Source: Hyphomicrobiales bacterium
Lineage (GTDB): Bacteria > Pseudomonadota > Alphaproteobacteria > Rhizobiales > Rhizobiaceae
Reading direction: 5' to 3'
DNA: 64,000 nt
Assembly (NCBI GenBank): GCA_900473805.1
Contig: UCMS01000006.1
Span: 124,001 to 188,000, forward strand
Position 1 is the stretch's first letter; each line of letters opens with the position of its first letter. The notes under the pieces were generated by a model that made no database searches, was not told where the DNA came from, and saw only the letters and a program-made list of their open reading frames with translations. Below, one piece after another: positions 1 to 8,576 of the stretch. A program made the translations under genes and the position numbers.

Positions 1-277
1 TGGCATCGCGAGCTCCGGCGAGATCCATGATGATGTAATCATGCGTACGGGATAGCTCGCGAATATGCCCCTGAACGGATGCAACGGAAACTTCCGACAC
101 CACCTCAATATTGCGTTGCGGGCCTGAAAGGTCGGACCACTGGGTGATCCAGCGCTGCGGATCGGCATCGAGAATGGCCACACGGTAGCCCTGATGGGCA
201 AGCTCTGTGGCAAGCAGCAGGGCTGCGGTGGTCTTGCCTGCGCCACCCTTGGCATTGGCGAATGAGATGACTGGCAT
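1..277 (-). CDS. ParA-family ATPase, 3' part outside window
   Basis: The first 92 residues are visible and the rest lies beyond the left edge. The N-terminus reads [17 protein letters not shown], a deviant Walker A motif (KGGxGKT) typical of ParA/MinD/VirC1 ATPases, followed by the Walker A' region ILDADPQ at about residues 38-44. ParA-family proteins dimerise on ATP and position plasmids, chromosomes or protein complexes. The ATG at 277 is preceded by a good ribosome site (GAGGAAC). The tryptophan-containing stretch after DADPQ (RWITQWSDL) is like that of short VirC1/ParA-type proteins rather than RepA. Without the C-terminus or a ParB partner in view, the cargo is unknown. Confidence 0.85.
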   Translation of the reverse strand, partial: MPVISFANAKGGAGKTTAALLLATELAHQGYRVAILDADPQRWITQWSDLSGPQRNIEVVSEVSVASVQGHIRELSRTHDYIIMDLAGARDA

Positions 278-474
278 GCGTGTTCCTCAAGGGCTTTGTT
301 CCGAGCGCTTCATCGCTCTGGGGCAACCCTCGTCATTGGCGCCTCGTAAACACATCATTGCCAATCATGGTTAATAAACCGCAAACTTTGCGGGCTGCCC
401 CCTCCCCCATATTGGGGAGAAGCAACGGAAAAGCCTAGCATATTCGAACATTGAAACGGACAGCTGCCGACAGA

Positions 475-873
475 TCAGCCGCGCAGCGGCGTGCAGGCAC
501 CGACATGCTGCGGTCCGACACGTCCCGCCTTGAGGTCAGACAGCAGCGGCAGGGAAGTATCCGGTCCGCCGAGACTCGCCTCGAAGGTCGCGCGATCGAC
601 CTTCACCATGCGCCCACTGCCAAGAATGCTTACGAGTGTCTTCTTGTCCACCACCGCAAGGCTGACCTTCGCCTTGCAGAACTGCTTGCCATCCTTGCCG
701 CTCAACACCCAGCCAAGTGAGCCGGACTTGCCCTGGCTCATCTTGCCGACGGTATATCCCTTCTTCAGCAGCCCCTGGTAGCTCTCGGCCCATGCCGCAC
801 CAGCCTGGAATGTCAGGCTTGCGCCCAGAATTGCGATGAAAAGGCCGAAAACCGACTTCATGTGAAAGGACAT
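475..873 (-). CDS. Secreted hypothetical protein
   Basis: 132 residues. An N-terminal signal peptide is visible: basic start (MSFHMKS), hydrophobic core FGLFIAILGASLTFQAG and a likely cleavage site after AWA, around residue 29. The mature part, of about 100 residues, has two cysteines (QFCKAK and VGACTP) that could form a disulfide. I do not recognise a named family; it resembles short periplasmic proteins of rhizobia. A start at the second methionine (861) is possible. It lies downstream of the terminator of the catabolic operon and is therefore probably its own transcription unit. Function unknown. Confidence 0.7.
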   Translation of the reverse strand: MSFHMKSVFGLFIAILGASLTFQAGAAWAESYQGLLKKGYTVGKMSQGKSGSLGWVLSGKDGKQFCKAKVSLAVVDKKTLVSILGSGRMVKVDRATFEASLGGPDTSLPLLSDLKAGRVGPQHVGACTPLRG

Positions 874-921
874 AAACCAAACCCCAAAAGCAAAGACACA
901 CCGGGCAAACGCGACTGAAGG

Positions 922-955
922 AAAAAGAAAACCCTGCCGGATGATGACAGGGTTT
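922..955 (-). terminator. Intrinsic terminator of the gamma-glutamylation operon
   Basis: On the minus strand an 8-bp stem (AAACCCTG / CAGGGTTT, 11-nt loop) is followed directly by a T-rich run (TTTTCTTTTTCC). It lies 29 bases after the stop codon of the iron alcohol dehydrogenase and separates that operon from the secreted protein gene at 475-873. Confidence 0.7.
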
Positions 956-983
956 CCTTGTTTTACAAACTGCGCAACCTGCC

Positions 984-2129
984 TCAGAAGCAGTCGGCGA
1001 ACAGCTGCTTGGTGTTTTCGAGCGTCATCTTGACCGGATTGCCACCGGCACTCGGATCCTCGATCGCCATGGCCGAGAGTTCATCGATCCGGTCATTGGC
1101 AATGCCCATGGCGGTGAGATTGGCCGGTACGTTGAGTTCGGCACGCAACGCCAGAACATAATCGTAGAAGCCGTCGAAGCCGCCGGCGATGCCGAGATAG
1201 GCAGCCGCCCGCTCGATGCGATCCTCGATCACGTGACGGTTGAACTTCAGCACCGGTGGCATCACGACGGCATTCGTCATGCCGTGATGGGTATTGTAGA
1301 CGGCGCCGATCGGATGCGACAGCGCGTGGATCGCACCGAGCCCCTTTTGGAAGGCAACGGCGCCCATGGCGGCCGCCGACATCATGTTGGTGCGAGCCTC
1401 AATGTCTGTGCCGTCATGATAGGCGCGCGGCAGGAATTCCTTGACCAGCCGCATGCCTTCGAGCGCGATGCCCTGGCTCATCGGATGATAGAAGGGCGAG
1501 GAATAGGCTTCCAGGCAATGCGCAAACGCATCCATGCCGGTGCCGGCCGTGATCATCTTCGGCATGCCGACGGTCAGTTCCGGGTCGCAGATGACGACGC
1601 CAGGCAGGAACTTCGGATGGAAAATGATCTTCTTCACATGCGTGACGGAATTGGTGATGACCGAAGCGCGACCGACTTCCGAACCAGTACCCGCCGTGGT
1701 CGGCACGGCAACGATCGGGGCAATCCCGTCGGAATTGGCACGGGTCCACCAGTCGCCGATATCTTCGAAATCCCAGACAGGCCGGGTCTGGCCGGCCATG
1801 AAGGCGACGCACTTGCCGAGATCGAGGCCCGAGCCGCCACCGAAGGCCACGACGCCGTCATGGCCGCCATCCTTGTAGGCCTTGATGCCGGCCTCAAGGT
1901 TCTTCTCGTTCGGGTTCGGATCGACATCGGCAAACAGCGCGCGGCCGAGGCCAGCCTCTTCCAGGACGTCGAGTGCCGTCTGCGTGATCCCCATGGGGGC
2001 GAGGCCCCGGTCGGTGATCAACAGCGGCTTCTTCATGCCGAGCGATTTGCAGGCGTCCGCCAGTTCCTTGATGCGGCCACGTCCCATCTTGACGGCGGTG
2101 GGGTAGCTCCAGTTGGCGACGATGTTCAT
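984..2129 (-). CDS. Iron-containing (group III) alcohol dehydrogenase
   Basis: 381 residues, normal for the Fe-ADH family (NAD(P)-dependent alcohol/aldehyde interconversion with a bound divalent metal). Visible motifs are the dinucleotide loop GGGSGLDLGK (about 97-106), TTAGTGSE (about 144-151), and the metal-binding/signature region GMDAFAHCLEAYSSPFYHP with downstream GAIHALSHPIGAVYNTHHG supplying histidine ligands. The ATG overlaps the stop of the aldehyde dehydrogenase by 4 bases (ATGA), so the two are translationally coupled and probably act in sequence: alcohol to aldehyde, then aldehyde to acid. In context the likely substrate is a gamma-glutamylated amino alcohol, such as gamma-glutamylethanolamide. 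That is inference. It is the last gene of a five-gene minus-strand unit. Confidence 0.9.
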   Translation of the reverse strand: MNIVANWSYPTAVKMGRGRIKELADACKSLGMKKPLLITDRGLAPMGITQTALDVLEEAGLGRALFADVDPNPNEKNLEAGIKAYKDGGHDGVVAFGGGSGLDLGKCVAFMAGQTRPVWDFEDIGDWWTRANSDGIAPIVAVPTTAGTGSEVGRASVITNSVTHVKKIIFHPKFLPGVVICDPELTVGMPKMITAGTGMDAFAHCLEAYSSPFYHPMSQGIALEGMRLVKEFLPRAYHDGTDIEARTNMMSAAAMGAVAFQKGLGAIHALSHPIGAVYNTHHGMTNAVVMPPVLKFNRHVIEDRIERAAAYLGIAGGFDGFYDYVLALRAELNVPANLTAMGIANDRIDELSAMAIEDPSAGGNPVKMTLENTKQLFADCF

Positions 2130-3511
2130 TTCGTGACTTTCTTCAGGTGATAGGATTTCGGACGGGTGAGGTTCTGGAAGCCGAGCACGGAGAGCGAGCC
2201 GCCCTTGCCGGTTTCCTTGACGCCGGTCCAGCAGAGCGCCGGGTCGAGATAGTCGGCGCGGTTCATGAACACGGTACCGGTCTCGATCTCGCGGCCGATG
2301 CGGGCAGCGCGCTCGGGATCCTGCGTCCAGAGCGACGCGGTGAGGCCATAGGGGCTATCGTTCATCAGGCCGAGCGCTTCCTCATCGCTCTTCACCTTCA
2401 TGATGCCAACGGCGGGGCCAAAGGTTTCGTCCTTCATGAAGGCCATGGAGTGATCCACATTCACGACGACCTGCGGCATGATGTAGGCGCCACCGTCATC
2501 AGCCGGGAAGAGCTTCGGATCAACAAGCGTCTTTGCTCCCTTGGACACGGCGTCCGCGATCTGCTCGCGCACCGTCTTTGCAAAGCGCTTGTTGGCCATC
2601 GGCCCCAGCGTCGTTTCCGGATCGAGCGGATTGCCGAGCTTGTAGTTCGACACCCAGGCGACCGACTTCTCGACGAAGGCGTCGTAAAGGCTTTCATGCA
2701 CGTAGACGCGCTCGATACCGCAGCAGCACTGGCCGGAATTGTAGGTCGCGCCATCCATCAGCGTATCGACGGCAGCATCGAGGTCTGCGTCTTCCATGAC
2801 GTAACCCGGGTCCTTGCCGCCGAGTTCGAGGCCGAGACCGGCAAAGGTGCCGGCTGCGGCCCGCTCGATCGAACGCCCGCCTTCGACCGAACCGGTGAAA
2901 TTGATGAAGTTGAAATTGCCAGCCGCAATCAGCGCCGACGTTGTCTGGTGATCGAGGAAGAGGTTGATGAAGACATCATCCGGCACGCCGGCCTCGACAA
3001 AGGCGCGCACCATGCGCTCGCCGACGAGAAGCGTCTGGGTCGCATGCTTGATGACGACGGTATTGCCCGCCATCAGCGCCGGCGCGATCGTGTTGATCGC
3101 GGTCATGTAAGGGTAGTTCCACGGCGCGATGACGAAGACGACGCCATGCGGCTCGCGCTCGATGCGACGCTCGAACTTGTCGCTGGCTTCGACGACGAGC
3201 GGCGCCAGCGAGTCGGCGGCAATCGCCGCGACATAGTTGGAGCGCTCGTTGAAGCCCTTGTATTCGCCACCATAACGGACCGGACGGCCCATCATGTGCG
3301 CCAGTTCCGGCACGACTTCGTCCGACATCTCGTTGAGACGAGCGACACCTTTCAGCACAAGCTGCACACGGTCTTCGAGCGGCCGGCGCGCCCAAGCCTT
3401 CTGCGCCTTGCGGGCACGACCGACAGCCTCGGTTGCCGCTTCGAGCGACATCGCCGGGCGCTCGGCGTAAACCGATCCGTCGATCGGCGAAATGCATTGG
3501 ATCATGGTCAT
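2126..3511 (-). CDS. NAD(P)-dependent aldehyde dehydrogenase
   Basis: 461 residues, ALDH superfamily. Visible: PWNYPYMTAINTIAPALMAGNTVVIKHA (cofactor fold, about 130-157), FTGSVEGGRSIERAAAGTF, the general-base Glu region LELGGKDPGYVMEDAD and the nucleophile region NSGQCCCGIERVYV, then ETFGPAVGIMKV. The ATG at 3511 has a clear AGGAAGA ribosome site. It overlaps the downstream alcohol dehydrogenase by 4 bases and follows the glutamine-synthetase-like gene by about 100 bases. Closest in type to succinate-semialdehyde or gamma-glutamyl-aminoaldehyde (PuuC-like) dehydrogenases. The role proposed here is oxidation of a gamma-glutamyl aminoaldehyde to the acid. Substrate assignment is inference. Confidence 0.9.
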   Translation of the reverse strand: MTMIQCISPIDGSVYAERPAMSLEAATEAVGRARKAQKAWARRPLEDRVQLVLKGVARLNEMSDEVVPELAHMMGRPVRYGGEYKGFNERSNYVAAIAADSLAPLVVEASDKFERRIEREPHGVVFVIAPWNYPYMTAINTIAPALMAGNTVVIKHATQTLLVGERMVRAFVEAGVPDDVFINLFLDHQTTSALIAAGNFNFINFTGSVEGGRSIERAAAGTFAGLGLELGGKDPGYVMEDADLDAAVDTLMDGATYNSGQCCCGIERVYVHESLYDAFVEKSVAWVSNYKLGNPLDPETTLGPMANKRFAKTVREQIADAVSKGAKTLVDPKLFPADDGGAYIMPQVVVNVDHSMAFMKDETFGPAVGIMKVKSDEEALGLMNDSPYGLTASLWTQDPERAARIGREIETGTVFMNRADYLDPALCWTGVKETGKGGSLSVLGFQNLTRPKSYHLKKVTK

Positions 3512-3615
3512 GATCGTCTTCCTGTTGTTCTAGAACGAGATGACAGCGGCCGAGGCCGCTGTCCATGTTTACACCCATATGCGAGGGATCGTGGCGGCCT
3601 CAAGGCCACCTTTCG

Positions 3616-4986
3616 TCACGCCCGCTCGAAACCGCGCGCCACCTCCCAGTCGGTGATCCGGCGATCATACTCTTCCTGCTCCCACTCTGCGGCGCGAACA
3701 TAGTGGTCGACCACGTCATCGCCGAAGGCCGAGCGTAGCATCGCCGATTCCTTCAAAGTATCCGTTGCCGCTCTGAGCGTGCGCGGGATCTCCCGAACGC
3801 CCTGCGCACCGTAGGCGTCACCGGTGAAGGCCGGCTCGAGTTCCATCTTCTTCTCGATCCCGTCGATACCAGCAGCGAGCAATGCGGCCATGGCGAGATA
3901 CGGATTAAGATCGGACCCGCCGACACGGCACTCGACGCGAATGCCCTTTGTACCGTCGCCGCACAGACGATAGCCCGCCGTACGATTGTCCTTCGACCAG
4001 ATCGCCTTGGTCGGCGCAAAGGTGCCGGCCATGAAGCGTTTGTAGGAATTGATATAGGGCGCCAGGAAATAGGTAATTTCCGAAGCGTGGGTGAGCAGAC
4101 CCGCCATGTAGTGCTTCATGGTGTCCGACATGCCGTATTTGCCATTCTCGTCGAAGAAGAGCGGCGTCTTGCCATCGGCCGACCACAGCGACTGGTGGAT
4201 ATGCGAGGACGAACCGGCGGCATTGTAATGCCACTTGGCAAGGAAGGTGATGGCCTTGCCCTTCGACCAGGCGATCTCCTTGCAGCCATTCTTGATAATG
4301 ACGTGCCGGTCGGCCATGGAAAGCGCATCGGCATAACGAACGTTGATTTCCTCCTGGCCGGCAGAAGCCTCGCCCTTGGAGTTTTCGACCGGGATGCCGG
4401 CACCCTGCAATCCCTTGCGGATCGCCCGCATGACATCCTCTTCCTTGGTCGTCTGGAAGATGTGGTAGTCCTCGTTGTAACCGCTGGCGAGCTTCAGGTC
4501 GCGATAGCCCGAAAGGCGTGCTTCGTCATAGGTCTGGTCGAAGAGGAAGAATTCGAGTTCGGTCGCCATGAACGCCTTCATGCCCATGGCTTCGAGCCGC
4601 TTCACCTGCTTTTTGAGGATCGCGCGCGGCGAATGCGGCACTTCCTCATGGGTGTGATGGTCGAGCACATCGCAGAGCACCAGTGCCGTGCCCTCAAGCC
4701 ATGGCGTCTTGCGCAGCGTGGCAAGATCCGGCTTCATCGTGTAGTCGCCATAACCCTTTTCCCAACTCGTCGCCTTGTAGCCGGAGACGGTGTCCATCTC
4801 CATATCGGTCGCGAGCAGGTAGTTGCAGCTATGGGTCTCCTTGTAGGCGCTCTCAACGAAATATTCCGCCTGGAAGCGCTTGCCCATCAAACGGCCCTGC
4901 ATGTCCACCTGACACGCCAGAACCGTGTCGATGCGCCCTTCGGCGACGTCCTTTTTCAGGTCTTCGAATGTGTAAGTGGTGGTCAT
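3616..4986 (-). CDS. Glutamine synthetase-like gamma-glutamyl-amine ligase
   Basis: 456 residues, the length of PuuA/IpuC/GlnA4-type ligases, which attach glutamate to an amine with ATP. Visible: beta-grasp start (VDMQGRLMGKRFQAEYF), the metal Glu region ATELEFFLFDQTYDEA, EASAGQEEINVRYADAL, the family signature AAGSSSHIHQSLW, and the active-site stretch RLCGDGTKGIRVECRVGGSDLNPYLAMAALLAAG. The signature differs from true GlnA (GSGMHxH), arguing for an amine other than ammonia. I chose the ATG at 4986 (MTTTYTFEDL), because the 22 residues upstream look non-coding for this family. It sits among permease, dehydrogenase and amidohydrolase genes. The combination with an alcohol dehydrogenase rather than an amine oxidase points to an amino alcohol such as ethanolamine or alaninol. 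Exact substrate unproven. Confidence 0.9.
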   Translation of the reverse strand: MTTTYTFEDLKKDVAEGRIDTVLACQVDMQGRLMGKRFQAEYFVESAYKETHSCNYLLATDMEMDTVSGYKATSWEKGYGDYTMKPDLATLRKTPWLEGTALVLCDVLDHHTHEEVPHSPRAILKKQVKRLEAMGMKAFMATELEFFLFDQTYDEARLSGYRDLKLASGYNEDYHIFQTTKEEDVMRAIRKGLQGAGIPVENSKGEASAGQEEINVRYADALSMADRHVIIKNGCKEIAWSKGKAITFLAKWHYNAAGSSSHIHQSLWSADGKTPLFFDENGKYGMSDTMKHYMAGLLTHASEITYFLAPYINSYKRFMAGTFAPTKAIWSKDNRTAGYRLCGDGTKGIRVECRVGGSDLNPYLAMAALLAAGIDGIEKKMELEPAFTGDAYGAQGVREIPRTLRAATDTLKESAMLRSAFGDDVVDHYVRAAEWEQEEYDRRITDWEVARGFERA

Positions 4987-5085
4987 GACTATGGTCCGCA
5001 CAAAGATGAAATGAGACGGATACCGGGCGCGCCGGCATCGGAGAGGAAACACGGGCCGAAACCTGTCCGGCCCGTGTCGTGACGA

Positions 5086-6636
5086 TCAGACCTGGCCAAC
5101 TGCCTTTTCGGCTGCGGCGATCTCGGCCTGGCGCTTGGCCACTTCGTCACCGATCGGCGGGCCCTTGAAGCGCTTGTTCTCGAAGACGATCCAGACGATC
5201 CCGGTCAGGACCAGGAAGCCGACGGTGATCGGCAGCGCCCAGTCGTTCGGCGCCTGGATGCCGATGAAGAAGATCAGCGCCATGGCGATGATCGTCAGCA
5301 CGGCGACCAGCTTGTAGGTCCCGACGCCCATGTTCCATTCGCCCATCTTCGGCCATTTCGACGTCCCGATGGCCACGATGCCGAGAGCGATCGGCAAAGC
5401 GAAGGACAGGAACAGGAAGATGACCGTGCAGGACACGACGATCGAGTAGGCAGGTGTGCCGGCAATGGTGATCGCCGACGTGAACCAGACGAAGAGCACC
5501 GACAGGATCGAACCCACCCAGATCGCTGCCACCGGCGTGCGATGCTTCGGGCTGACCTTGGCAAGTGCCGACGAACCCGGCAGACCCTTGTCGCGCGAAA
5601 ACGCGTACATCATGCGTGACAGCGAGGTAACGGTGGCCAGACCGCAGAGGAACTGCGACACGAAGATGAGGAAGTAGAGGATTTCCTCGACGACGGGGTT
5701 CATCTGGCTGTCCATCGCCCAGAAGAATACATTCCAGCCCTGCTTTGCGGCATCGTCCATGTTCGGGATCATGAGAACGAAAGAGCACAGCATGATGTAG
5801 CCGAACAGCGACGACCAGAGGACCGCCGAGATCATGCCACGCGGCACCGAGGTCGACGCCTTGATGGTTTCTTCCGAGGTATGGGCAGACGCATCATAGC
5901 CTGTGATCGTATAGATCGGCAGCAACAGGCCGAGACCGAAGGCCATCAGGGTGGAAACCGGGTTCGGCCAGACGCCGCTTGCCCCTTCCGTGCCGGTGTA
6001 GTTGGCGAAGGTGAACAGACGGCCGATCTCGTAGCTCGGAGCAGCGACAAGGCAGGCGATCGTCAGCAGGATTGCGGTCGCGAAGATCAGGTAGCCCGAG
6101 AAATCGGTGAGCTTCGCCGTCAGGCCGATGCCAAAGTGGTTGATGAGGGCCTGCAGGCCCGTGATCACGGCAACGAAGGCGACACGGACGACCAGAGTAT
6201 CTTCGAGGCCGAAATAAGCACCGAAGGCACCGAAGAAGAAGTAGTAGGTGCCCACATTGATGGCGCCCAGAACCGTGACGAGACCGAGAAGGTTGAGCCA
6301 TGCGGCGAGCCAGCCGGTGAACCGATTGCCGAGGATCGACGCCCAGTGGTAGAGACCGCCGGCCGTCGGGTAGGACGAAGCGATCTGCGCCAGACCGAGC
6401 GCAAAGATCCCCGAAATGGCGCAGCCCACGAGCCAGCCGATGCCAATGGCGGCACCACCAACGCCCGAGGTTGCCTGGCCGAGCGAGTTGATCCCGCCGG
6501 ACAGGATGCAGATGATCGAGAAGGAAATCGCAAAGTTCGAGAACGAGCTCATGCGCCGTTCCAGTTCCTGCGCATAGCCCATGGAATGCAGGATATGGAG
6601 ATCCTGTTTCTTGTCTGTATCAGTATAATCTGACAT
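5086..6636 (-). CDS. APC-superfamily amino acid/amine permease
   Basis: About 516 residues with 12 hydrophobic segments. The start FSNFAISFSIICILSGGINSLGQA is the characteristic first membrane helix of the APC (amino acid/choline transporter, GABA-permease-like) subfamily. LYHWASILGNRFTGWLAAWLNLLG and GYDASAHTSEETIKAS are further family motifs. The start was set to MSDYTDTDKKQ at 6636 because a GGGGGA ribosome site precedes it; an upstream ATG at 6681 is less likely. Located between the ligase and amidohydrolase genes on the same strand, it most likely brings the amine (or amino alcohol) into the cell for gamma-glutamylation. Members of this subfamily carry GABA, ethanolamine, choline and amino acids, so the family alone does not fix the substrate. 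Confidence 0.9.
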   Translation of the reverse strand: MSDYTDTDKKQDLHILHSMGYAQELERRMSSFSNFAISFSIICILSGGINSLGQATSGVGGAAIGIGWLVGCAISGIFALGLAQIASSYPTAGGLYHWASILGNRFTGWLAAWLNLLGLVTVLGAINVGTYYFFFGAFGAYFGLEDTLVVRVAFVAVITGLQALINHFGIGLTAKLTDFSGYLIFATAILLTIACLVAAPSYEIGRLFTFANYTGTEGASGVWPNPVSTLMAFGLGLLLPIYTITGYDASAHTSEETIKASTSVPRGMISAVLWSSLFGYIMLCSFVLMIPNMDDAAKQGWNVFFWAMDSQMNPVVEEILYFLIFVSQFLCGLATVTSLSRMMYAFSRDKGLPGSSALAKVSPKHRTPVAAIWVGSILSVLFVWFTSAITIAGTPAYSIVVSCTVIFLFLSFALPIALGIVAIGTSKWPKMGEWNMGVGTYKLVAVLTIIAMALIFFIGIQAPNDWALPITVGFLVLTGIVWIVFENKRFKGPPIGDEVAKRQAEIAAAEKAVGQV

Positions 6637-6746
6637 GGCATCCCCCAAAGTGAAGATCGCCCGCGGGATTGCGGTGATCACGTATTTGGCCCGCCGGTTT
6701 TTGTGGCGGTTATTCGCAGCAAGGCTGCTCCCCGTGAGGTCGTCTT

Positions 6747-7526
6747 TTATTGTCTCCCGACAGAACTGACCGCATCTGCGATCAGCCCGGCGAGATAGTC
6801 GGCCATGACCTCCTGGTCGACGGAATTGGCAATTAGGTCGTTGCGCACCTCGATCATGACGTTGGCATGACCGGCGGGCAAGGCATGCAGGCGCAGAGTA
6901 TGGGTCACGCCATCCTCGGGCCCATAAGGTGAATTGCGCTCCACGCGGAAGCGCCCGGCCTCGGCGGCGCCATCCAGCATCACGTCGGCCAGACGGGTGT
7001 CCGTGTCGTGCAGGATGCCGATTTCCACCGCACGTGGCTTGCCGAAATAGATGGGCGTAAAGCTGTGCACGGTCACGAGAACCGAGGGGCGCCCCGCAGC
7101 AGCGCGGCTCGCAAGTTCAGCGCTGATCCGATCGTGAAACGGAACATAAATCGCAGCGGTCCGCGCGTATCGCTCCGCGACGGACAGGTCCCGGTTACCG
7201 GGTATCTCGTAGATCTCGCTCTTTTCCGGCATGGCGGCAGGCGATTCCGGCGGACGATTGCAATCATAGACCAAACGGGAAAACCGCTGATGGACCAAGA
7301 GCGCATCGAGTTTGGCAGACAAGAGTCGCGAGACAGCCAAGGCACCCGGATCCCAGGCGATGTGGCTCGAAAGAGCTTCGCTCGAGAGCCCCAGCGTACC
7401 GGCAGCCGTCGGCAAAAGCGAAGACGCATGCTCGCACACCAGCACGACCGCGCCGTCGGCATTCACGTTTTCCACGGCCACGGCATCGCCGTCCGCCGAT
7501 GTCAGGATTCCTGACCGCACGAGCAT
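6747..7526 (-). CDS. N-formylglutamate amidohydrolase-family protein
   Basis: 259 residues of the HutG-type FGase family of zinc amidohydrolases. Visible: CEHASSLLP (about 31-39), HIAWDPGALAVSRLLSAKL, RLVYDCNRPP, VTVHSFTPIYFGKPRAVEIGILHDTDTRLA and NVMIEVRNDLI, all typical of the family. No other histidine-degradation (hut) genes are near, so a role in histidine use is unlikely. As first gene of the operon with a gamma-glutamyl ligase, it is a good candidate for the enzyme that splits the final gamma-glutamyl amide into glutamate and an amino acid, the job PuuD does in putrescine degradation. That reassignment is inference. The ATG at 7526 has a GGGGGAA ribosome site. Confidence 0.85.
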   Translation of the reverse strand: MLVRSGILTSADGDAVAVENVNADGAVVLVCEHASSLLPTAAGTLGLSSEALSSHIAWDPGALAVSRLLSAKLDALLVHQRFSRLVYDCNRPPESPAAMPEKSEIYEIPGNRDLSVAERYARTAAIYVPFHDRISAELASRAAAGRPSVLVTVHSFTPIYFGKPRAVEIGILHDTDTRLADVMLDGAAEAGRFRVERNSPYGPEDGVTHTLRLHALPAGHANVMIEVRNDLIANSVDQEVMADYLAGLIADAVSSVGRQ

Positions 7527-7564
7527 GCTGTTTTCCCCCGCGCCTTACGGCTGCTGTTGTTGAC

Positions 7565-7619
7565 GAAGAGAATTCTTCACAGTTGACCGGCTGTCAATCC
7601 ATTCTGAAAAATTCTCTTC
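7565..7619. promoter_or_regulatory. Candidate RpiR operators in divergent promoter region
   Basis: In the 177-bp space between the amidohydrolase and rpiR-like genes, GAAGAGAATTCTTC (7565-7578) and GAAAAATTCTCTTC (7606-7619) are inverted copies of each other (13 of 14 positions). Between them lies TTGACCGGCTGTCAA (7583-7597), itself a 5-bp inverted repeat. GAA/TTC dyads are typical binding sites of RpiR-family regulators, whose HTH domain is encoded next door. Likely both divergent transcripts are controlled here; the binding is inferred. Confidence 0.5.
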
Positions 7620-7703
7620 AATGGCCGGTTGACTCAATTGTGACAGCGAGGCTTAATCCCAGAAAAGCCGGCAAAAGATCGGCTTGAGGGGAGACTTCGG
7701 TCC

Positions 7704-8576
7704 TTGCTGAATGCGTCCAACACCGTATCGGACGTGATCCATGCCCATTTCAGTGGGCTGACGCGTGCTGAGCGACAGCTGGCTGAAAGCCTGCTGGAAA
7801 ACTATCCCGTGTCCGGGCTCGGCAGCATCACCACGGTGGCCGAGAATGCCGGCGTGTCGACCCCGACCGTCGCGCGGATGGTTCAGAAATTGGGCTACAA
7901 GGGCTATCCGGAATTCCAGGCGCATTTGCATCAGGAACTCGAAGCCACGATCTCCAATCCTATCGCCAAGCACGACCGCTGGGCCGCCAATGCGCCGAAC
8001 CGCCACATCCTCAACCGCTTCGCCGAAGCGGTCATGTCGAACCTGCGGGATTCGCTCGGAGAGTTGAAGACGGCGACCTTCGACGACGCCGCGCGCCTTC
8101 TGGGAGACCGCGACCGCAGCCTCTATTTTGTCGGTGGCCGCATCACGGGTGCACTCGCAGAGTACTTTTTCACCCACATGCAGGTCATCCGGCCGAAGAC
8201 GACGCTGATGTCGTCCAATGCCAGCTCTTGGCCTCAACATGTGCTGAACATGCAGAAGGGTGACGTCCTCGTCATCTTTGACATCCGCCGCTACGAGGCT
8301 GACCTGACGACTCTGGCCGAAGTGGCGCGCGCCAATGGCGTGGAGATCATCGTCTTTACCGATCAGTGGATGTCACCGGTGGCGCAATATGCCGCCAACT
8401 GTTTCAAGCTCCACATCGAAGCACCATCGGCCTGGGACAGCTCGGTCGTGACGCTCTTCGTCGTGGAAGCCTTGATTGAGGCCGTGCAGAGCTCGTCCTG
8501 GAACGAGACGCGCGAACGTATGAACACCCTTGAGGGGCTATTTGAGCAGGCGCGCCTGTTTCGAAAACCCCGCTAG
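7704..8576 (+). CDS. RpiR-family transcriptional regulator (HTH + SIS)
   Basis: 290 residues. N-terminal HTH_6 domain (about 1-78: LTRAERQLAESLLENYP, STPTVARMVQKLGYKGYPEFQAHL) and C-terminal SIS sugar-isomerase fold (about 125-260: SLYFVGGRITGALAEYFFTHMQ, GDVLVIFDIRRYEADLTTLAEVARANGVEIIVFTD). SIS domains in this family bind phosphorylated sugars or other small acids. The start appears to be TTG at 7704, with GAGGGGA 12 bases upstream. The gene is divergent to the gamma-glutamylation operon and codirectional with the ABC transporter that begins 141 bases downstream, so it probably regulates both. Confidence 0.9.
   Translation: MLNASNTVSDVIHAHFSGLTRAERQLAESLLENYPVSGLGSITTVAENAGVSTPTVARMVQKLGYKGYPEFQAHLHQELEATISNPIAKHDRWAANAPNRHILNRFAEAVMSNLRDSLGELKTATFDDAARLLGDRDRSLYFVGGRITGALAEYFFTHMQVIRPKTTLMSSNASSWPQHVLNMQKGDVLVIFDIRRYEADLTTLAEVARANGVEIIVFTDQWMSPVAQYAANCFKLHIEAPSAWDSSVVTLFVVEALIEAVQSSSWNETRERMNTLEGLFEQARLFRKPR

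Noticed and set aside
402..419. CTCCCC-CATATT-GGGGAG hairpin between the ParA and secreted protein genes
   Set aside because: Stem of 6 bp without a T tract; not clearly a terminator or a copy of the 16109 repeat.
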